Below, in pieces: positions 54,427 through 64,000 of a stretch of 64,000 bases of DNA. The notes below the pieces were generated by a model. It made no database searches, was not told the origin of the DNA, and saw only the letters and a program-made list of their open reading frames with translations. How positions within the stretch are numbered: position 1 is the stretch's first letter; each line of letters opens with the position of its first letter. The position numbers and the translations under genes were made by a program. This stretch comes from Imbricaverruca yamaguchii (lineage: Eukaryota > Arthropoda > Thecostraca > Neoverrucidae): the NCBI GenBank assembly GCA_034440575.1, contig JAOTOL010001083.1:70001-134000 (forward strand). The letters are read 5' to 3'.

Positions 54427-54514
54427 CTACTGCCGCCCGCACGCAGTATGCAACCCGTTAGCACACGAGCATGGCCAGCGCCGACGACACAGTCTGACCA
54501 GTCCAGTCCACTGG

Positions 54515-55345
54515 TCCCACAGACTGGACTAGACTAGACTGACCAGTCCAGTCCACTGGCCAACAGACCGGACTGTCCCAGACTGATCAGTCCAATCCAC
54601 TGGTCAACAGACCGGACTGTCCCAGACTGATCAGTCCAGTCCACTGGCCAACAGACCGGACTGCCCCAGACTGATCAGTCCAGTCCACTGGTACAACAGA
54701 CCGGACTGTCCCAGACTTCCAGATTGACCAGTGCCAGTCCACTGGTCAGGAATTGGTGGCAGACAGACGACGACTGTCAACAGATCCGCTTTTAGTCCTA
54801 GTCAGACTGATCAGTCCAGTCCACCGGACTGTCCCCAAGACTGATCAGTCCAGTCACCGGTCAACCGGACTGTCCCAGACTTATCAGTCCAGTCTACTGG
54901 TACACAAACTGGACCTGACCCAGACTGATCAGTCCAGTCCACTGGTACACAAACTGGACCTGTCCCAGACTGATCAGTCCAGTCCACTGGTCAGCAGACC
55001 TCCCAACTGATCAGTTCAGACCGGACTGTCCCAGACTGATCAGTCCAGTCCACTGGTCAACAGACCGGACTGTCCCAGACTGATCAGTCCAGTCCACTGG
55101 CAGGTTGGTCAGCAGACCGGACTGTCCCAGACTGATCAGTCCAGTCCACTGGTACACAAACTGGACCTGTCCCAGACTGATCAGTCCAGTCCACTGGTCA
55201 GCAGACCGGACTGTCCCAGACTGATCAGTCCAGTCCACTGGTCAACAGACCGGACTGTCCCAGACTGATCAGTCCAGTCCACTGGTCAACAGACCGGACT
55301 GTCCCAGACTGATCAGCCCAGTCCACTGGCCCACAGACTGAACCT
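54515..55345. repeat. ~44-bp tandem repeat with TGATCA core
   Basis: Seventeen or so copies of CCAGACTGATCAGTCCAGTC plus CACTGGTCAACAGACCGGAC. The palindrome TGATCA recurs once per unit. Upstream of ACSL. Confidence 0.97.
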
Positions 55346-55554
55346 ACCAAGTGTTCGGCTCGCAAAATGCTGCCTCGTGCGATGAGACCGATACTCTCGG
55401 CAGGCTGTGCGCCCTCCAGCGTGGACTGCCCTACTCCGGACACGGCCTCGTTCGCACGACTGTAATTATAGCCATGCTATTACCATGGCCCGTCCGAAAC
55501 TACCGGACTGGATCAGCGGTACCAGCGGAGGGCAAGCTCGCCGGGTTGGGGACG

Positions 55555-55915
55555 TACAGATGGGGGGTGTGGGATGTGCAGATGGGGGTGGGGATGGGGG
55601 GATGTGCAGATGGGGGTGTGGGATGTGCAGATGGGTACGTGGGGATGTACAGCTGGGGATGTGGGGATGTGCAGATGGGGGATGTGGGGGATGTGCAGTT
55701 TAGGATGTGGGCTGTGCAGATGGGAGATGTGGGATATACAGATGGGGGTGTGGGGATGTGCAAATGGGAGATGTGGGATGTATAGATGGGGGTTGTGGGG
55801 ATGTGCAGATGGGGGATGTGGAATGTACAGATGGGTACGTGGGGGTGTACAGATGGGAGATGTGCAGATGGGGGATGTGGGGGATGTGCAGTTGGGGATG
55901 TGGGGATGTACAGAT
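55555..55915. repeat. ~20-bp GATGTGCAGATGGGG repeat
   Basis: About 17 copies of GGGGATGTGCAGATGGG, with GATGTACAGAT variants and lengths of 18-24 bp. Confidence 0.95.
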
Positions 55916-55959
55916 CGGCATAAACAACGTCAATTTCGACCGAGCTGTTGTACGAGCAT

Positions 55960-56012
55960 AAAAGTTAATTAGGGCTATATGGCGCATCGACTACATTAGT
56001 CATGCAGCGCCC
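55960..56012 (-). repeat. Family C element
   Basis: GTTAATTAGGGCTATATGG, CGCATCGACTACATTAGTC, ATGCAGCGCCCA. 56013-56527 holds no recognised gene; a TTGCA pentamer run lies at 56462-56484. Confidence 0.82.
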
Positions 56013-56527
56013 ATGTGCGAGTACAAGAGCCGGCTTTGCACTTTGAACACCCGCAGTGTCGCACCTCCCAGTCCGGTTCGGGAGGGAGTAGGGGGGGGGG
56101 GGCTCAGCTGTACCGGCTGTACAGCTCCGCATCCAATTCAGCAGTCATTAGATCCAGCCTCGGTCCGGCTCCAGCAGCCTAAAAACGGAACACCAGCGGC
56201 CACAGCAGATCAGCATGGCGGTCAGCCCGCTCCAGTCAAGTGACTAGTCAGCTTACTCTAGTCAGCTGACTTGTCAGATGGCTTGTCAGCTGACTAGTAA
56301 GCTGACCGGCCAGTCGGCGGCCACGATGTGGTAAAATCTGCCGTCACAGACCTGTGTGCCGTCTGTCACACTCCGCTGCAGCCGCAGCACGCACGGCCGC
56401 GCCTCTGAACGGTACCCAGACCGGACCAGCTGCGGCGGTGGGACGACCATCAGGGAATTTCATTGCATTGCATTGCATTGCATTATGCTCAATAATAACT
56501 TCCGTTCTTACTTTGGTTGTTATGCCA

Positions 56528-56583
56528 GTGTTATACAGGCATAAAATAGTCGATGCGCCCTAAAGCCCTAATAACTAACTAGA
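56528..56583 (+). repeat. Family C element
   Basis: GTGTTATACAGGCATAAAAT, AGTCGATGCGCCCTAAAGCC, CTAATAACTAACTA. The first hairpin arm is degraded. 56584-57330 holds nothing recognised. Confidence 0.75.
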
Positions 56584-57479
56584 GGCATCAATACAATTAC
56601 ATATAATATAAGAATATTATATAAAATAAATGAAAACGTCCTGAAATTATAATAATGAAGAAATAACATACACCATTGATGCACGACAATATGTATCAAG
56701 GCATCAACAACAATTTGTTAATGAAACCGAACAAGTACAGCATTAAGTGCACCATGAAACACCTTATCGACTACGGTAAGCAGCACGATGCCGTGGTAGC
56801 CGCGTGAAGCACGTCACCATACGTGCGCGCACCACCCACTCCCGTGCCTGACCGTCCACCGCCTCCACCTGCCGCTGCGGGCCATCAGCTGGCGCCGCAC
56901 AGTCACGTGACTTGGTGACGTGGCGTGACGTGCGGCGCCAGCCGGCTGCAGCGCGCGGCGGCCAGGGAAAACGGGCCGGGCGTGGATTTCTGTCGTCCGC
57001 AACATTTCCCTGCATACATACATTCCTTACATTGCATGCATTCATGCAATATGCAAGTATGTATATCTATATATTCACATATTCGTATGAGCACAAGATG
57101 TATTGGCGAGCAAACTGCATCATCGCAATTAAATAGAAACCATATCTTCACCACTTTATTCCACCGGCATATAAATGAACGGACCTGTATGTACGGAATA
57201 CTCCTGCGTACTCGAAAATGCATTGAATTTCATCACTGAAGGACATATTCAGTTATTTCGGCAAGTTTTTAATGCGTAAACACCTTTTCGAAAGCAGTAC
57301 TCCATGCACTAGTATGAAGAGTTTTCGCGTCGACACCCACGGTGACGTCATGACACTCGCCGTGACGTCACGACACCATCGGTGACGTCACCTCACGCTG
57401 ACCCAGGCACGCGGCCAAACCGACCAAAAGCGAGCGTCCGGCAGGCTAGCACTCGCAGCACGTACCGAAGTCCGCGCCG

Positions 57480-57800
57480 CCAGTACCCGCCATCTCACAC
57501 CGGCGCCAAAACCCAGCCGACGGTACCCGCCATCTCACACCGGCGCCAAAACCCAGCCGCCGGTACCCGCCACCTCACACCGGCGCCAAAACCCAGCCGC
57601 CGGTACCCGCCATCTCACGCCGGCGCCAAAACCCAGCCGCCGGTACCCGCCATCTCACACCGGCGCCAAAACCCAGCCGCCGGTACCCGCCATCTCACAC
57701 CGGCGCCAAAACCCAGCCGCCGGTACCCGCCATCTCACACCGGCGCCAAAACCCAGCCGCCGGTACCCGCCATCTCACACCGGCGCCAAAACCCAGCCGG
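57480..57800. repeat. 40-bp nearly perfect tandem repeat
   Basis: Eight copies of a 40-bp unit, CGGTACCCGCCATCTCACAC then CGGCGCCAAAACCCAGCCGC, with only two or three substitutions. A 307-codon frame across it (57382-58308) is a repeat and GC artefact. GTGACGTCA words precede it at 57341-57389. Confidence 0.98.
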
Positions 57801-58369
57801 GCCGCACCAACGCCTGAGGGTGTGCAGCCGGCCACCGCATCCGCCGAGTTTCCCCTCCCCGCCGGCGCCAGTTCTTCTCGCTGTTTTTCCCTGGCTCCGC
57901 TCCGCCAACACACGGGCGAGGGGACGTGAGGGGACCCGAGCCCCCTCCCCTCTGTTGTGGGCGATCTGGCGACCTCGCCCCCATCCCCGGCGCGACAGGA
58001 ATACACCGCGGCCGGCCCGGCTGTCCGGTCCACCCCACCCCGCACATCAATCACGGATTCCCAGCCGGCGCTGGCTTAATGGTCAGGCGGGGCCCGCCCG
58101 CTGTCCCGGGCGCCCGTCCCCCGGGCTGTTGGCGAGACTGTTGGCGGCCACTCAGTCGAGGCCCGTCCCTGACCACCGCCTGGCGGCTCCTGGCTACAGC
58201 TGCGCCGCGGCAGTGGCCGCGCAGCCGCACCTTGGGACGCGCTGGGCTCCCTGCCTTTCAAGTCATTTATTAGGCACTGCCACATGGTGGAACTCACGAG
58301 ATATCTAGTCAATTGATCACATTCTTGCCATCACGTTAGATGCAATTGTAAAGCACCTAGCTACCTAGA

Positions 58370-58565
58370 TGATGCTGATAGCACGCACGAAGGTTGCACG
58401 GCTAGTTGTGTCGCGTGCTTCACCGGGAAGCGCATTCCACTGGAGAGTGGAGCGGTAGGAGAAGCCCCGCTGGGTAGCTGCTAACCTACACCGTTGCAGG
58501 TGAAGTGCCCCAGCATCGGTAGCACGAGTGTTTCTCTCAGACACAGCCTGCACGGTAGACTGCAT
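58370..58565 (-). pseudogene. LINE reverse transcriptase C-terminal remnant
   Basis: The - strand frame includes GFSYRSTLQWNALPGEARDT and SRATFVRAIS, the typical end of Jockey/CR1/RTE RT proteins (FSYR...WN.LP). Only ~65 codons remain, without a catalytic domain. It differs from the LINE at 24637. Confidence 0.6.
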
Positions 58566-58978
58566 CCTGCCGACTGCAGGATGCAGTCCGGAAGAGGAGC
58601 TCGTGCACTCAAGCTTTCGCGAGTTGTTTAATCAGTTTGCGTTGCAGTTTCAATGTGGCCTACAAACAGTTGCAGTTTCAATGTGGTTCTATTTCAACGG
58701 TAGATTACTGCTGATGAGAAGGGTAAGTTGCGCCAGTGGTCAGCTGTGCAATGCTCACTCGGATGACGTTAAAACGTTCGCTACCGGAGGAAGGTGCACT
58801 CCCGCTGTATCATTATCACAACTAGCGCACGGTCATTTCGCTGGACATTGACATCCAGGCAGTCTGTCAGGCCAGGCATCTCCTGGCCAGCCTGTTGGGC
58901 TGTTTGTACATGTGACAACCTCACGGGGTCCATTAAGTCCTCTTGCTTGGGCGGAACCTCACTTGGGCGGAAACCTGA

Positions 58979-59283
58979 TGTCTCTCTCCCCGAAAAGAAA
59001 AATCCACGCTGCAACACCGCTTAAGCCGGAGAAAACTGCTCTCCCGCGCGGTCGAAACCCGCACAAACGTGAACTGGCTCTCACCGCCGCGAAAGCCGAC
59101 GTCAAGCGAAAAAAGCGGCTTGTGAAAGTAAGCTATATACAAAAAAAGCTTGCAGATAATGTGCGACAGCCGATGACAGCCGAAAGCCGTCTGACCAGCC
59201 AGGGGCGGCAGCCATCGCCGTGTCGGCCAGTGGAGAGATCCACATTGCATCAGCCGGCCAGCCGCGTGCACGTGCTCGGATGA
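58979..59283 (+). CDS. Unrecognised basic ORF
   Basis: Open frame from ATG at 58979 (earlier open from 58912), about 100 residues, rich in Lys/Arg: PKRKIHAATPLKPEKTALPR, RELALTAAKADVKRKKRLVK. No domain recognised. A second open stretch follows at 59512-59736 (MEHADPLVVAVTQQYPMLLV) in another frame. They may be decayed pieces of a mobile element. Function not assigned. Confidence 0.3.
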
Positions 59284-59857
59284 ACGAAAGCCGGTTCAAA
59301 AATAAAGCAGCTTACTACTCCACCCGTTTTAGACTGAAACCGCATGATGGTGCGGAATCCGAGCGGCGCAGTTTTCCGGCCGTCCAGGCCAAATTGCCCA
59401 ACCTCCCGACATTCTGACAGTCTTCATCAGGTCGGGCCAAACGATTGGATCACGGTAGACAATGACCCGCCACTGTTCAACTCCAGGGTGGAAGACCTGA
59501 TGTGATCCAGGGTGGAACACGCTGATCCTTTGGTCGTGGCGGTGACCCAGCAATACCCAATGTTATTGGTGGACGGAGCATCAAAGACCTATCACCTTTT
59601 GATTTTCCACGAGGCATATTTTCACAGACAATATCTGACGATTGAACTGTCCGCGTTTGGTCATTTTAGAATCCAGTCAAAAGCTAAACGGCCACCACGG
59701 GATAAAACGTCACGGGGGAAGCCTCACATCACTTGATCCGGCGCCATGATTTTACGTCAACGAAAGCTCGTCTTGAGAGGCAGAATCGACTTCCGGGAAA
59801 ATGAGCCATTCTCAAGCCCGCCCATCGCAATTTCTGTGGAATCAGATATTGCTCGCT

Positions 59858-59907
59858 TATTGGGGTTTATTGGGGCGCATCGACTGCAGTGGTCACGCAG
59901 CGCCCAT
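59858..59907 (-). repeat. Family C element
   Basis: TTATTGGGGTTTATTGGGGC, GCATCGACTGCAGTGGTCAC, GCAGCGCCC. Confidence 0.88.
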
Positions 59908-59984
59908 AACTCAGGCGGGTTTAGTCAACAAAATGATCCAAGCAGGGAACTAGTCGGAATGGAATCGGATGAGCGTCGATAAAG

Positions 59985-60060
59985 TGGTAAGGCTCCAGCG
60001 GGCCCGGCCACCAACCGAAAGGTCCCCGGTTCGAGCCCGGCCGCTGCCACCGCCAGATGG
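59985..60060 (+). repeat. tRNA-like fragment
   Basis: AAAGTGGTAAGGCTCCAGCG, CCAACCGAAAGGTCCCCGG, TTCGAGCCCGG: a tRNA-like half with a clear B box. It lies just before the reverse SINE E copy and is probably another SINE head; not a functional tRNA (no closed acceptor stem). Confidence 0.55.
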
Positions 60061-60089
60061 CGACACCGGCAGCCCAACCGCCAAGGATT

Positions 60090-60247
60090 GGGTTGGATTG
60101 TGGCTTTACGACGCCCTCAGCAGCTGAGGCCATACAACGTCGCCTGCCTCTCAACTTGGCAGGAAGGGCGGGCATCGCGGGGAATCGAATCCCGTACCTC
60201 TGGCTTGCCAGACGCTCAGCTTAACCACCACTGAACTACCGACGCCC
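60090..60247 (-). mobile_element. SINE family E, copy 2
   Basis: On the - strand: GGGGCGTCGGTAGTTCAGTGG head, GGGATTCGATTCCCCGCG B box, GGCAGGCGACGTTGTATGG, CCTCAGCTGCTGAGGGCGTC, GTAAAGCCACAATCC tail. Confidence 0.9.
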
Positions 60248-60388
60248 CCAACCGCCAAGGAGGCCGCCGTCACCGCCACCGCCAAATGGTAGAACGGGGA
60301 CGAGTGGTCTAGGTCAGGCTAGGTGCGGTATGTGCACGAAGCGAACCATTACGCCTGCTACAGCGACTATTTGACGGCCTTGGTGCGG

Positions 60389-60543
60389 GGGGACGAGTAG
60401 TCTGGGGGTAAGTTGTTCGTCTCACAATCGAAAGATAACGGGTTCGAGTCTTCACCTGTCGCCACTCTTCGCCCGCGACCATCGGCGTGAGAGATAGGCG
60501 ACGCTGCATGACTCAACAGTCGACGTGCCGTAAAACGAATGAC
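60389..60543 (+). mobile_element. SINE family B
   Basis: GGGGACGAGTAGTCTGGGGG head, CACAATCGAAAGATAACGGG, CCATCGGCGTGAGAGATAGG body, GTCGACGTGCCGTAAAACG tail. Confidence 0.9.
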
Positions 60544-60549
60544 CACCAC

Positions 60550-61150
60550 CGCCGCCGCCGCCAAATGGTGGAACCAGCATCTGGTCGCACTGCCAAGAAG
60601 ACCGCCAAATGGCGAGAGACCAGCAGCGAACGCGCTGCCAAGAACGCCAAACGGTGGGACCAGCAGATGAGCTCAAGAAGACCGCCAAATGGCGAGCGAC
60701 CAGCAGCGAACGCGCTGCCCAGGAGACCGCCGAGACGACCGGACAGCGGTCCCCGCCGAACATCTCGCCGCCGGCGCCCCGGACCTCCACCACGTCCGGC
60801 TGGGAGCCGGAGCGGCGCCGCGCGGCGGGGGCGACGCCCGGCGAGCGGCGGCAACGCACCGTTCCCGCTCCGCCACGTCAGCCGGGAGCGCGCGGTGGCG
60901 CGATGCCGCGACGACCAATCGGCGCGCGGCGCCGCCGGCCGCCGACCAATCGGCGGCCGCGCCGGCGCCCAGCCCCCGGGCGCCGGCGCCGCCACGTGGG
61001 ACGCCGGGCCACGCGCCGTGTGCGCGTTACGACACTGCGCTTCCACGTGGCGCGGGCCGGCGACAGCCGGTGGGGACGGGGTACGTCACCAGACCGCCCG
61101 AGAGGGGCGGCCCGCGGTGCGCGCTCCCGTCACGAGTGACGTGAAAATGA
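60550..61150. other. CpG-rich region with CCGCCAAATGGCG repeats
   Basis: Starts with four or five ~60-bp degenerate units carrying CCGCCAAATGGCGAGAGACC and CAGCAGCGAACGCGCTGCC, then ~400 bp of very GC-rich DNA. Open frames on both strands reflect composition. It could be a promoter island (for example of ACSL, transcribed leftwards), but no first exon is recognised. Confidence 0.4.
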
Positions 61151-61235
61151 CGGAAAGGTGACGACTGTCAGAGCGGATAAACGACGACTTTCCCGTGAGC
61201 GGAGCAACATCCTGCCAATAAATAGAGCCTAAACG

Positions 61236-61416
61236 GTGGTGGTTATTGGTTTTACGACACGTCGACCGTTGAGTCATGCAACATCGCCAATCTCTCGCGC
61301 CGATTGGTTGCATGACAGTGCCAATCTCGCGGGCGAAGAGTAGCGATAGGTGCGGCTCTAACCCACAATCTTTCGATCGTGAGACGAACTTACCACTAGA
61401 CTACTCGTCCCCATTT
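61236..61416 (-). mobile_element. SINE family B with 10-bp TSD
   Basis: On the - strand: GGGGACGAGTAGTCTAGTGG head to a CGTAAAACCAATAACC tail, with a 28-bp internal duplication around GATTGG. Flanked by AGCCTAAACG (61226-61235, 61417-61426). Confidence 0.92.
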
Positions 61417-61426
61417 AGCCTAAACG

Positions 61427-62601
61427 ACACACAAGTAGTTTTGTTCGTTCAATATGTCCATAATCTCTATTTTAGAAGTATAATCGACATTAGGAGTCCC
61501 AAAGGCCAGAATAACAGAAATGGGTTGCTGACGTAAAGGCAACAAGAAAAGTCTTCTATTCAAATATGATCACTCAAAAGTTATCCTCCCGAAATCACGG
61601 TTCTCAAAACAAATCCAATCCCAACCTGGACAGAACCGAATGGCGAACTCGCCCGGACAGAACCGAACATCGAGCGCACCCGGACAGAACCGAGTGTCGA
61701 ACGCATGACCGTCCCGTCCGCTGGCGATGGCATTCACGTCGCCTCGCGTGCAACGCGGACGACCGTCCGTCCGACCCAGTTTCTGCGGCCACTTGGCGCC
61801 ATGTGCGCAGCTACAGGTGTACGCTAGCCGCCACATGGTTGCCACATACGACAACTGCCACATAGCTGCTAAAGTAGCGCGCCATACGGACACAGATGCG
61901 GTCTGTTTCTGCCCCAGCTCCAGTCTGCCCTGAGCAACTTTTTTTTTTTTTTTAATTCCCATACCCATTAATAGGTAGGCAGGAGTGCCCTTCCATACCC
62001 GTGTGACCCAATTACGTTAAATTCCAAGGGTGAGAGGTAGGTCATGGTAAGCAAATCAAGGCAGGTCACACCACTCCCCGCTCCTGTTTCTTGCTGGACA
62101 GATCCCTTGGATCTGTCCAGCAGAAGACGCACGGGAATTTGGAGCAGCTGCTCCGCCCGAGTTCCCGTGAGTCTTCGGAGCAGATCGGAGCAGTCCGAAT
62201 CTGCTCAAACTTACTCCGACCCGAGAGCAGGGGCAGCTTGGAGCAGCTCGGTGTACCAAAAATGTAGCGCTGGAGACACATTTGCGAAGCGCTTTGTGAC
62301 TGCCTCAAATGTATCGTGCTATTATTTAGATGGTTTTTTCACTGGACTATGTGGTAGTTTGTAAGAAAATGTGTTTCAATAATCATTTTATCATCCTTGA
62401 GGGTGTAATTTCCTTCCATACAGACATGAACACTAAACTAATCCACCCTGAACAACTCAGCGCGTCGTATATGCAACCATACAAGCGCAAACAGTTAGCT
62501 GATTCCTGATCCAATTTGCTCCAGACGTTCCAGCGCTGGTTTTTACCCCGCCTGCTCCGAACTGCTCCACGTTGCTCCAGGTTGTCTACTCTTTTTGCGA
62601 G
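61427..62601. other. No gene seen
   Basis: Mixed unique DNA with a poly-T at 61939-61955, CCGGACAGAACCGA repeats at 61620-61700 and GGAGCAG/CTGCTCC words at 62085-62260. An imperfect inverted repeat (GACAGATCC, GGATCTGTC) sits at 62098-62118. No feature is assigned. Confidence 0.4.
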
Positions 62602-62611
62602 CAGGGTCAGG

Positions 62612-62649
62612 CGCTGCATGACCGATGTAGTCGATGCGCCCCCAAACTC
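62612..62649 (+). repeat. Short family C element with 10-bp TSD
   Basis: CGCTGCATGACCGATGTAG then TCGATGCGCCCCCAAACTC: under 45 bp. Flanked by CAGGGTCAGG (62602-62611, 62650-62659). Confidence 0.85.
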
Positions 62650-62779
62650 CAGGGTCAGGAACAGACCCATAGATAGATGGCTCGCCAGCCGGCCAGCTGG
62701 TGCCGACGGCACCATACGTACACAGCGTCACCATGCGTGTGTGGTGCCGCCAGCGGTGCCGCACCAACACAGCTACTGG

Positions 62780-63275
62780 TGACGGCCACGTCACGGGCAC
62801 GTCACGGGCACGTCACAGCCACGTCACGGGCACGTCACGGGACAGCACGTCACGGCACGTACGGCACGGGCACGTCACGGGTCACAACGCCGGTCACGTC
62901 ACGGCACGTACGGACGTCACGGACGAGACACGCCGGCCACGTCACGGGCACGTCACGGGCAACGGAGTACGGGCGTGGAGCCGTCACGTCACGGGTACAA
63001 CGCCGGCCACGTCACGGGACGTAGACACCGCCGGCCACGTCACGGGAGTCACACCGCCGGCCACGTCGGCCACGTCAGGGCCGCCACATGTGTGGATGGA
63101 AAGGGAGTACAAGGTGAAATAGCACATGATTACAATTTAGAAGGCCAGCACGGATAGGTTTACAGTCACGGTCACCGCCGGCGTCACGGCCACGTCACGG
63201 GTACACCGCCGGCCACGTCACGGCCACGTCACGGGTACACCGCCGGCCACGTCACGGCCACGTCACGGGCACACC
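62780..63275. repeat. CACGTCACGG-rich minisatellite
   Basis: About 25 occurrences of GGCCACGTCACGG or GGGCACGTCACGG, interspersed with ACACCGCCGGCC spacers. On the - strand the core is CCGTGACGTGGC, an ACGT-core bZIP-type word. Confidence 0.93.
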
Positions 63276-63526
63276 GCCGGCCGGCTGGCCACCGTGCGGC
63301 TGACGCTGGCAGCCGCTGATCAGCCAACACACGCGATCGATGGCTACGGACAAACAGACGGCGGGGCCGGCTGGCTCGTGACGGTAACGCCGGCAGGCTA
63401 CCGTCCTGAGCCAGCCGACTGGCTAGCCGCAGGCGCGCAGAATCCGAACGGGCGGGGTGCTGGACCCCTGCTCCAGGGGTATTTAGCGTAACGCCTGCGG
63501 CCTGTACACTGGACAGCGCGGATCGA

Positions 63527-63648
63527 AATAACGTTGCCTGTCTCACAAACGAAAGGTTGTGGGTTCGAGCCTCACCTATCGCTACTCGTCGCCCACGACC
63601 AATCGGCGTGAGAGTTTGCGACGCTACATGACTCAACGGTCGATGTGT
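63527..63648 (+). mobile_element. SINE family B, partly truncated head
   Basis: CCTGTCTCACAAACGAAAGG, GGGTTCGAGCCTCACC, CCAATCGGCGTGAGAG body, GGTCGATGTGTCGT tail, directly followed by a reverse family C element. Confidence 0.88.
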
Positions 63649-63705
63649 CGTGGTGGTGGATTGGAGTTTAGGGGCGCGTCGACATCTAGGGTCATTTTGC
63701 GACCA
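63649..63705 (-). repeat. Family C element (GGGCGC variant)
   Basis: TTGGAGTTTAGGGGCGCGTC, GACATCTAGGGTCATTTTGC with a GGTGGTGGA tail abutting the SINE B tail. 63706-64000 holds nothing recognised. Confidence 0.8.
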
Positions 63706-64000
63706 TAATTGAATTGTAATAAACCATACCAACGGATCGAAATCCACTGTGAGTCCCGCCCCTCCCCTACCCCAATGATATATTTCTGTGTCTGCTAGTT
63801 CCAACTTTCAATGTAGTGACGATGTCCAACGCCCGAAGCATTACAGACATAGCGATAAACGATAGAAACATTGCGGCGCCCATCACCGTATCACTCCACA
63901 CGCGGCACAACTGCTACTCACCATACTACATCCTTTTGTCCCGTCGCTGCTGCATAATAGCCCACGCTGTTGCCCACCCTATTGCTTGCCAGCTACTGCT

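Noticed and set aside
57382..58308. 308-codon frame in GC-rich DNA
   Set aside because: The 40-bp repeat has a length not divisible by three but few stops; the rest is composition-driven. No domain.
60487..61161. 224-codon Arg/Pro-rich frame and others in the CpG-rich block
   Set aside because: All frames are open because of base composition; no conserved residues.

Overview
The window is animal nuclear DNA. It has spliced genes with GT-AG introns, tRNA-derived SINEs, a BEL/Pao LTR retrotransposon carrying a nested CR1/Jockey-like LINE, and a very high load of minisatellites. GC-rich coding exons, short introns and a BEL element suggest an invertebrate, perhaps an arthropod such as a crustacean; this placement is inference. 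There are no bacterial operons, rRNA genes, CRISPR arrays or functional tRNA genes that I can support.

Two conserved genes converge. On the + strand, 1905-19177 holds the 3' two thirds of a p115/USO1 vesicle-tethering factor: twelve exons, from inside the armadillo head, through the coiled-coil tail, to a terminal acidic exon ending in TAG. On the - strand, 51591-37513 holds twelve exons of a long-chain acyl-CoA synthetase of the ACSL1/5/6 type, about 633 residues. It lacks only the N-terminal membrane-anchor part, whose exon(s) I could not find. Splice phases agree at every junction I could reconstruct, except the 5' side of p115 exon 5.

Between the genes lie p115 downstream satellites (19560-21800), a complete but broken BEL element with 544-550 bp LTRs (22412-32595), and GC-rich non-coding DNA (35300-37500). 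Upstream of ACSL (51600-64000) I see only repeats, SINEs, GC-rich stretches, a LINE 3' remnant and one unrecognised ORF.

Two patterns stand out. First, many minisatellites begin at exon edges, and their units contain the end of the exon plus its splice site, so decoy donors or acceptors are repeated beside the real one. Second, several SINE families with different tRNA-like heads share one 3' tail that can fold into a short hairpin. A headless form of that tail, only about 45-60 bp long, is present roughly 30 times, often flanked by 10-16 bp target-site duplications, and so looks like an extremely short mobile element. One copy sits on an ACSL splice donor. Separately, a MITE-like element abuts an ACSL acceptor.
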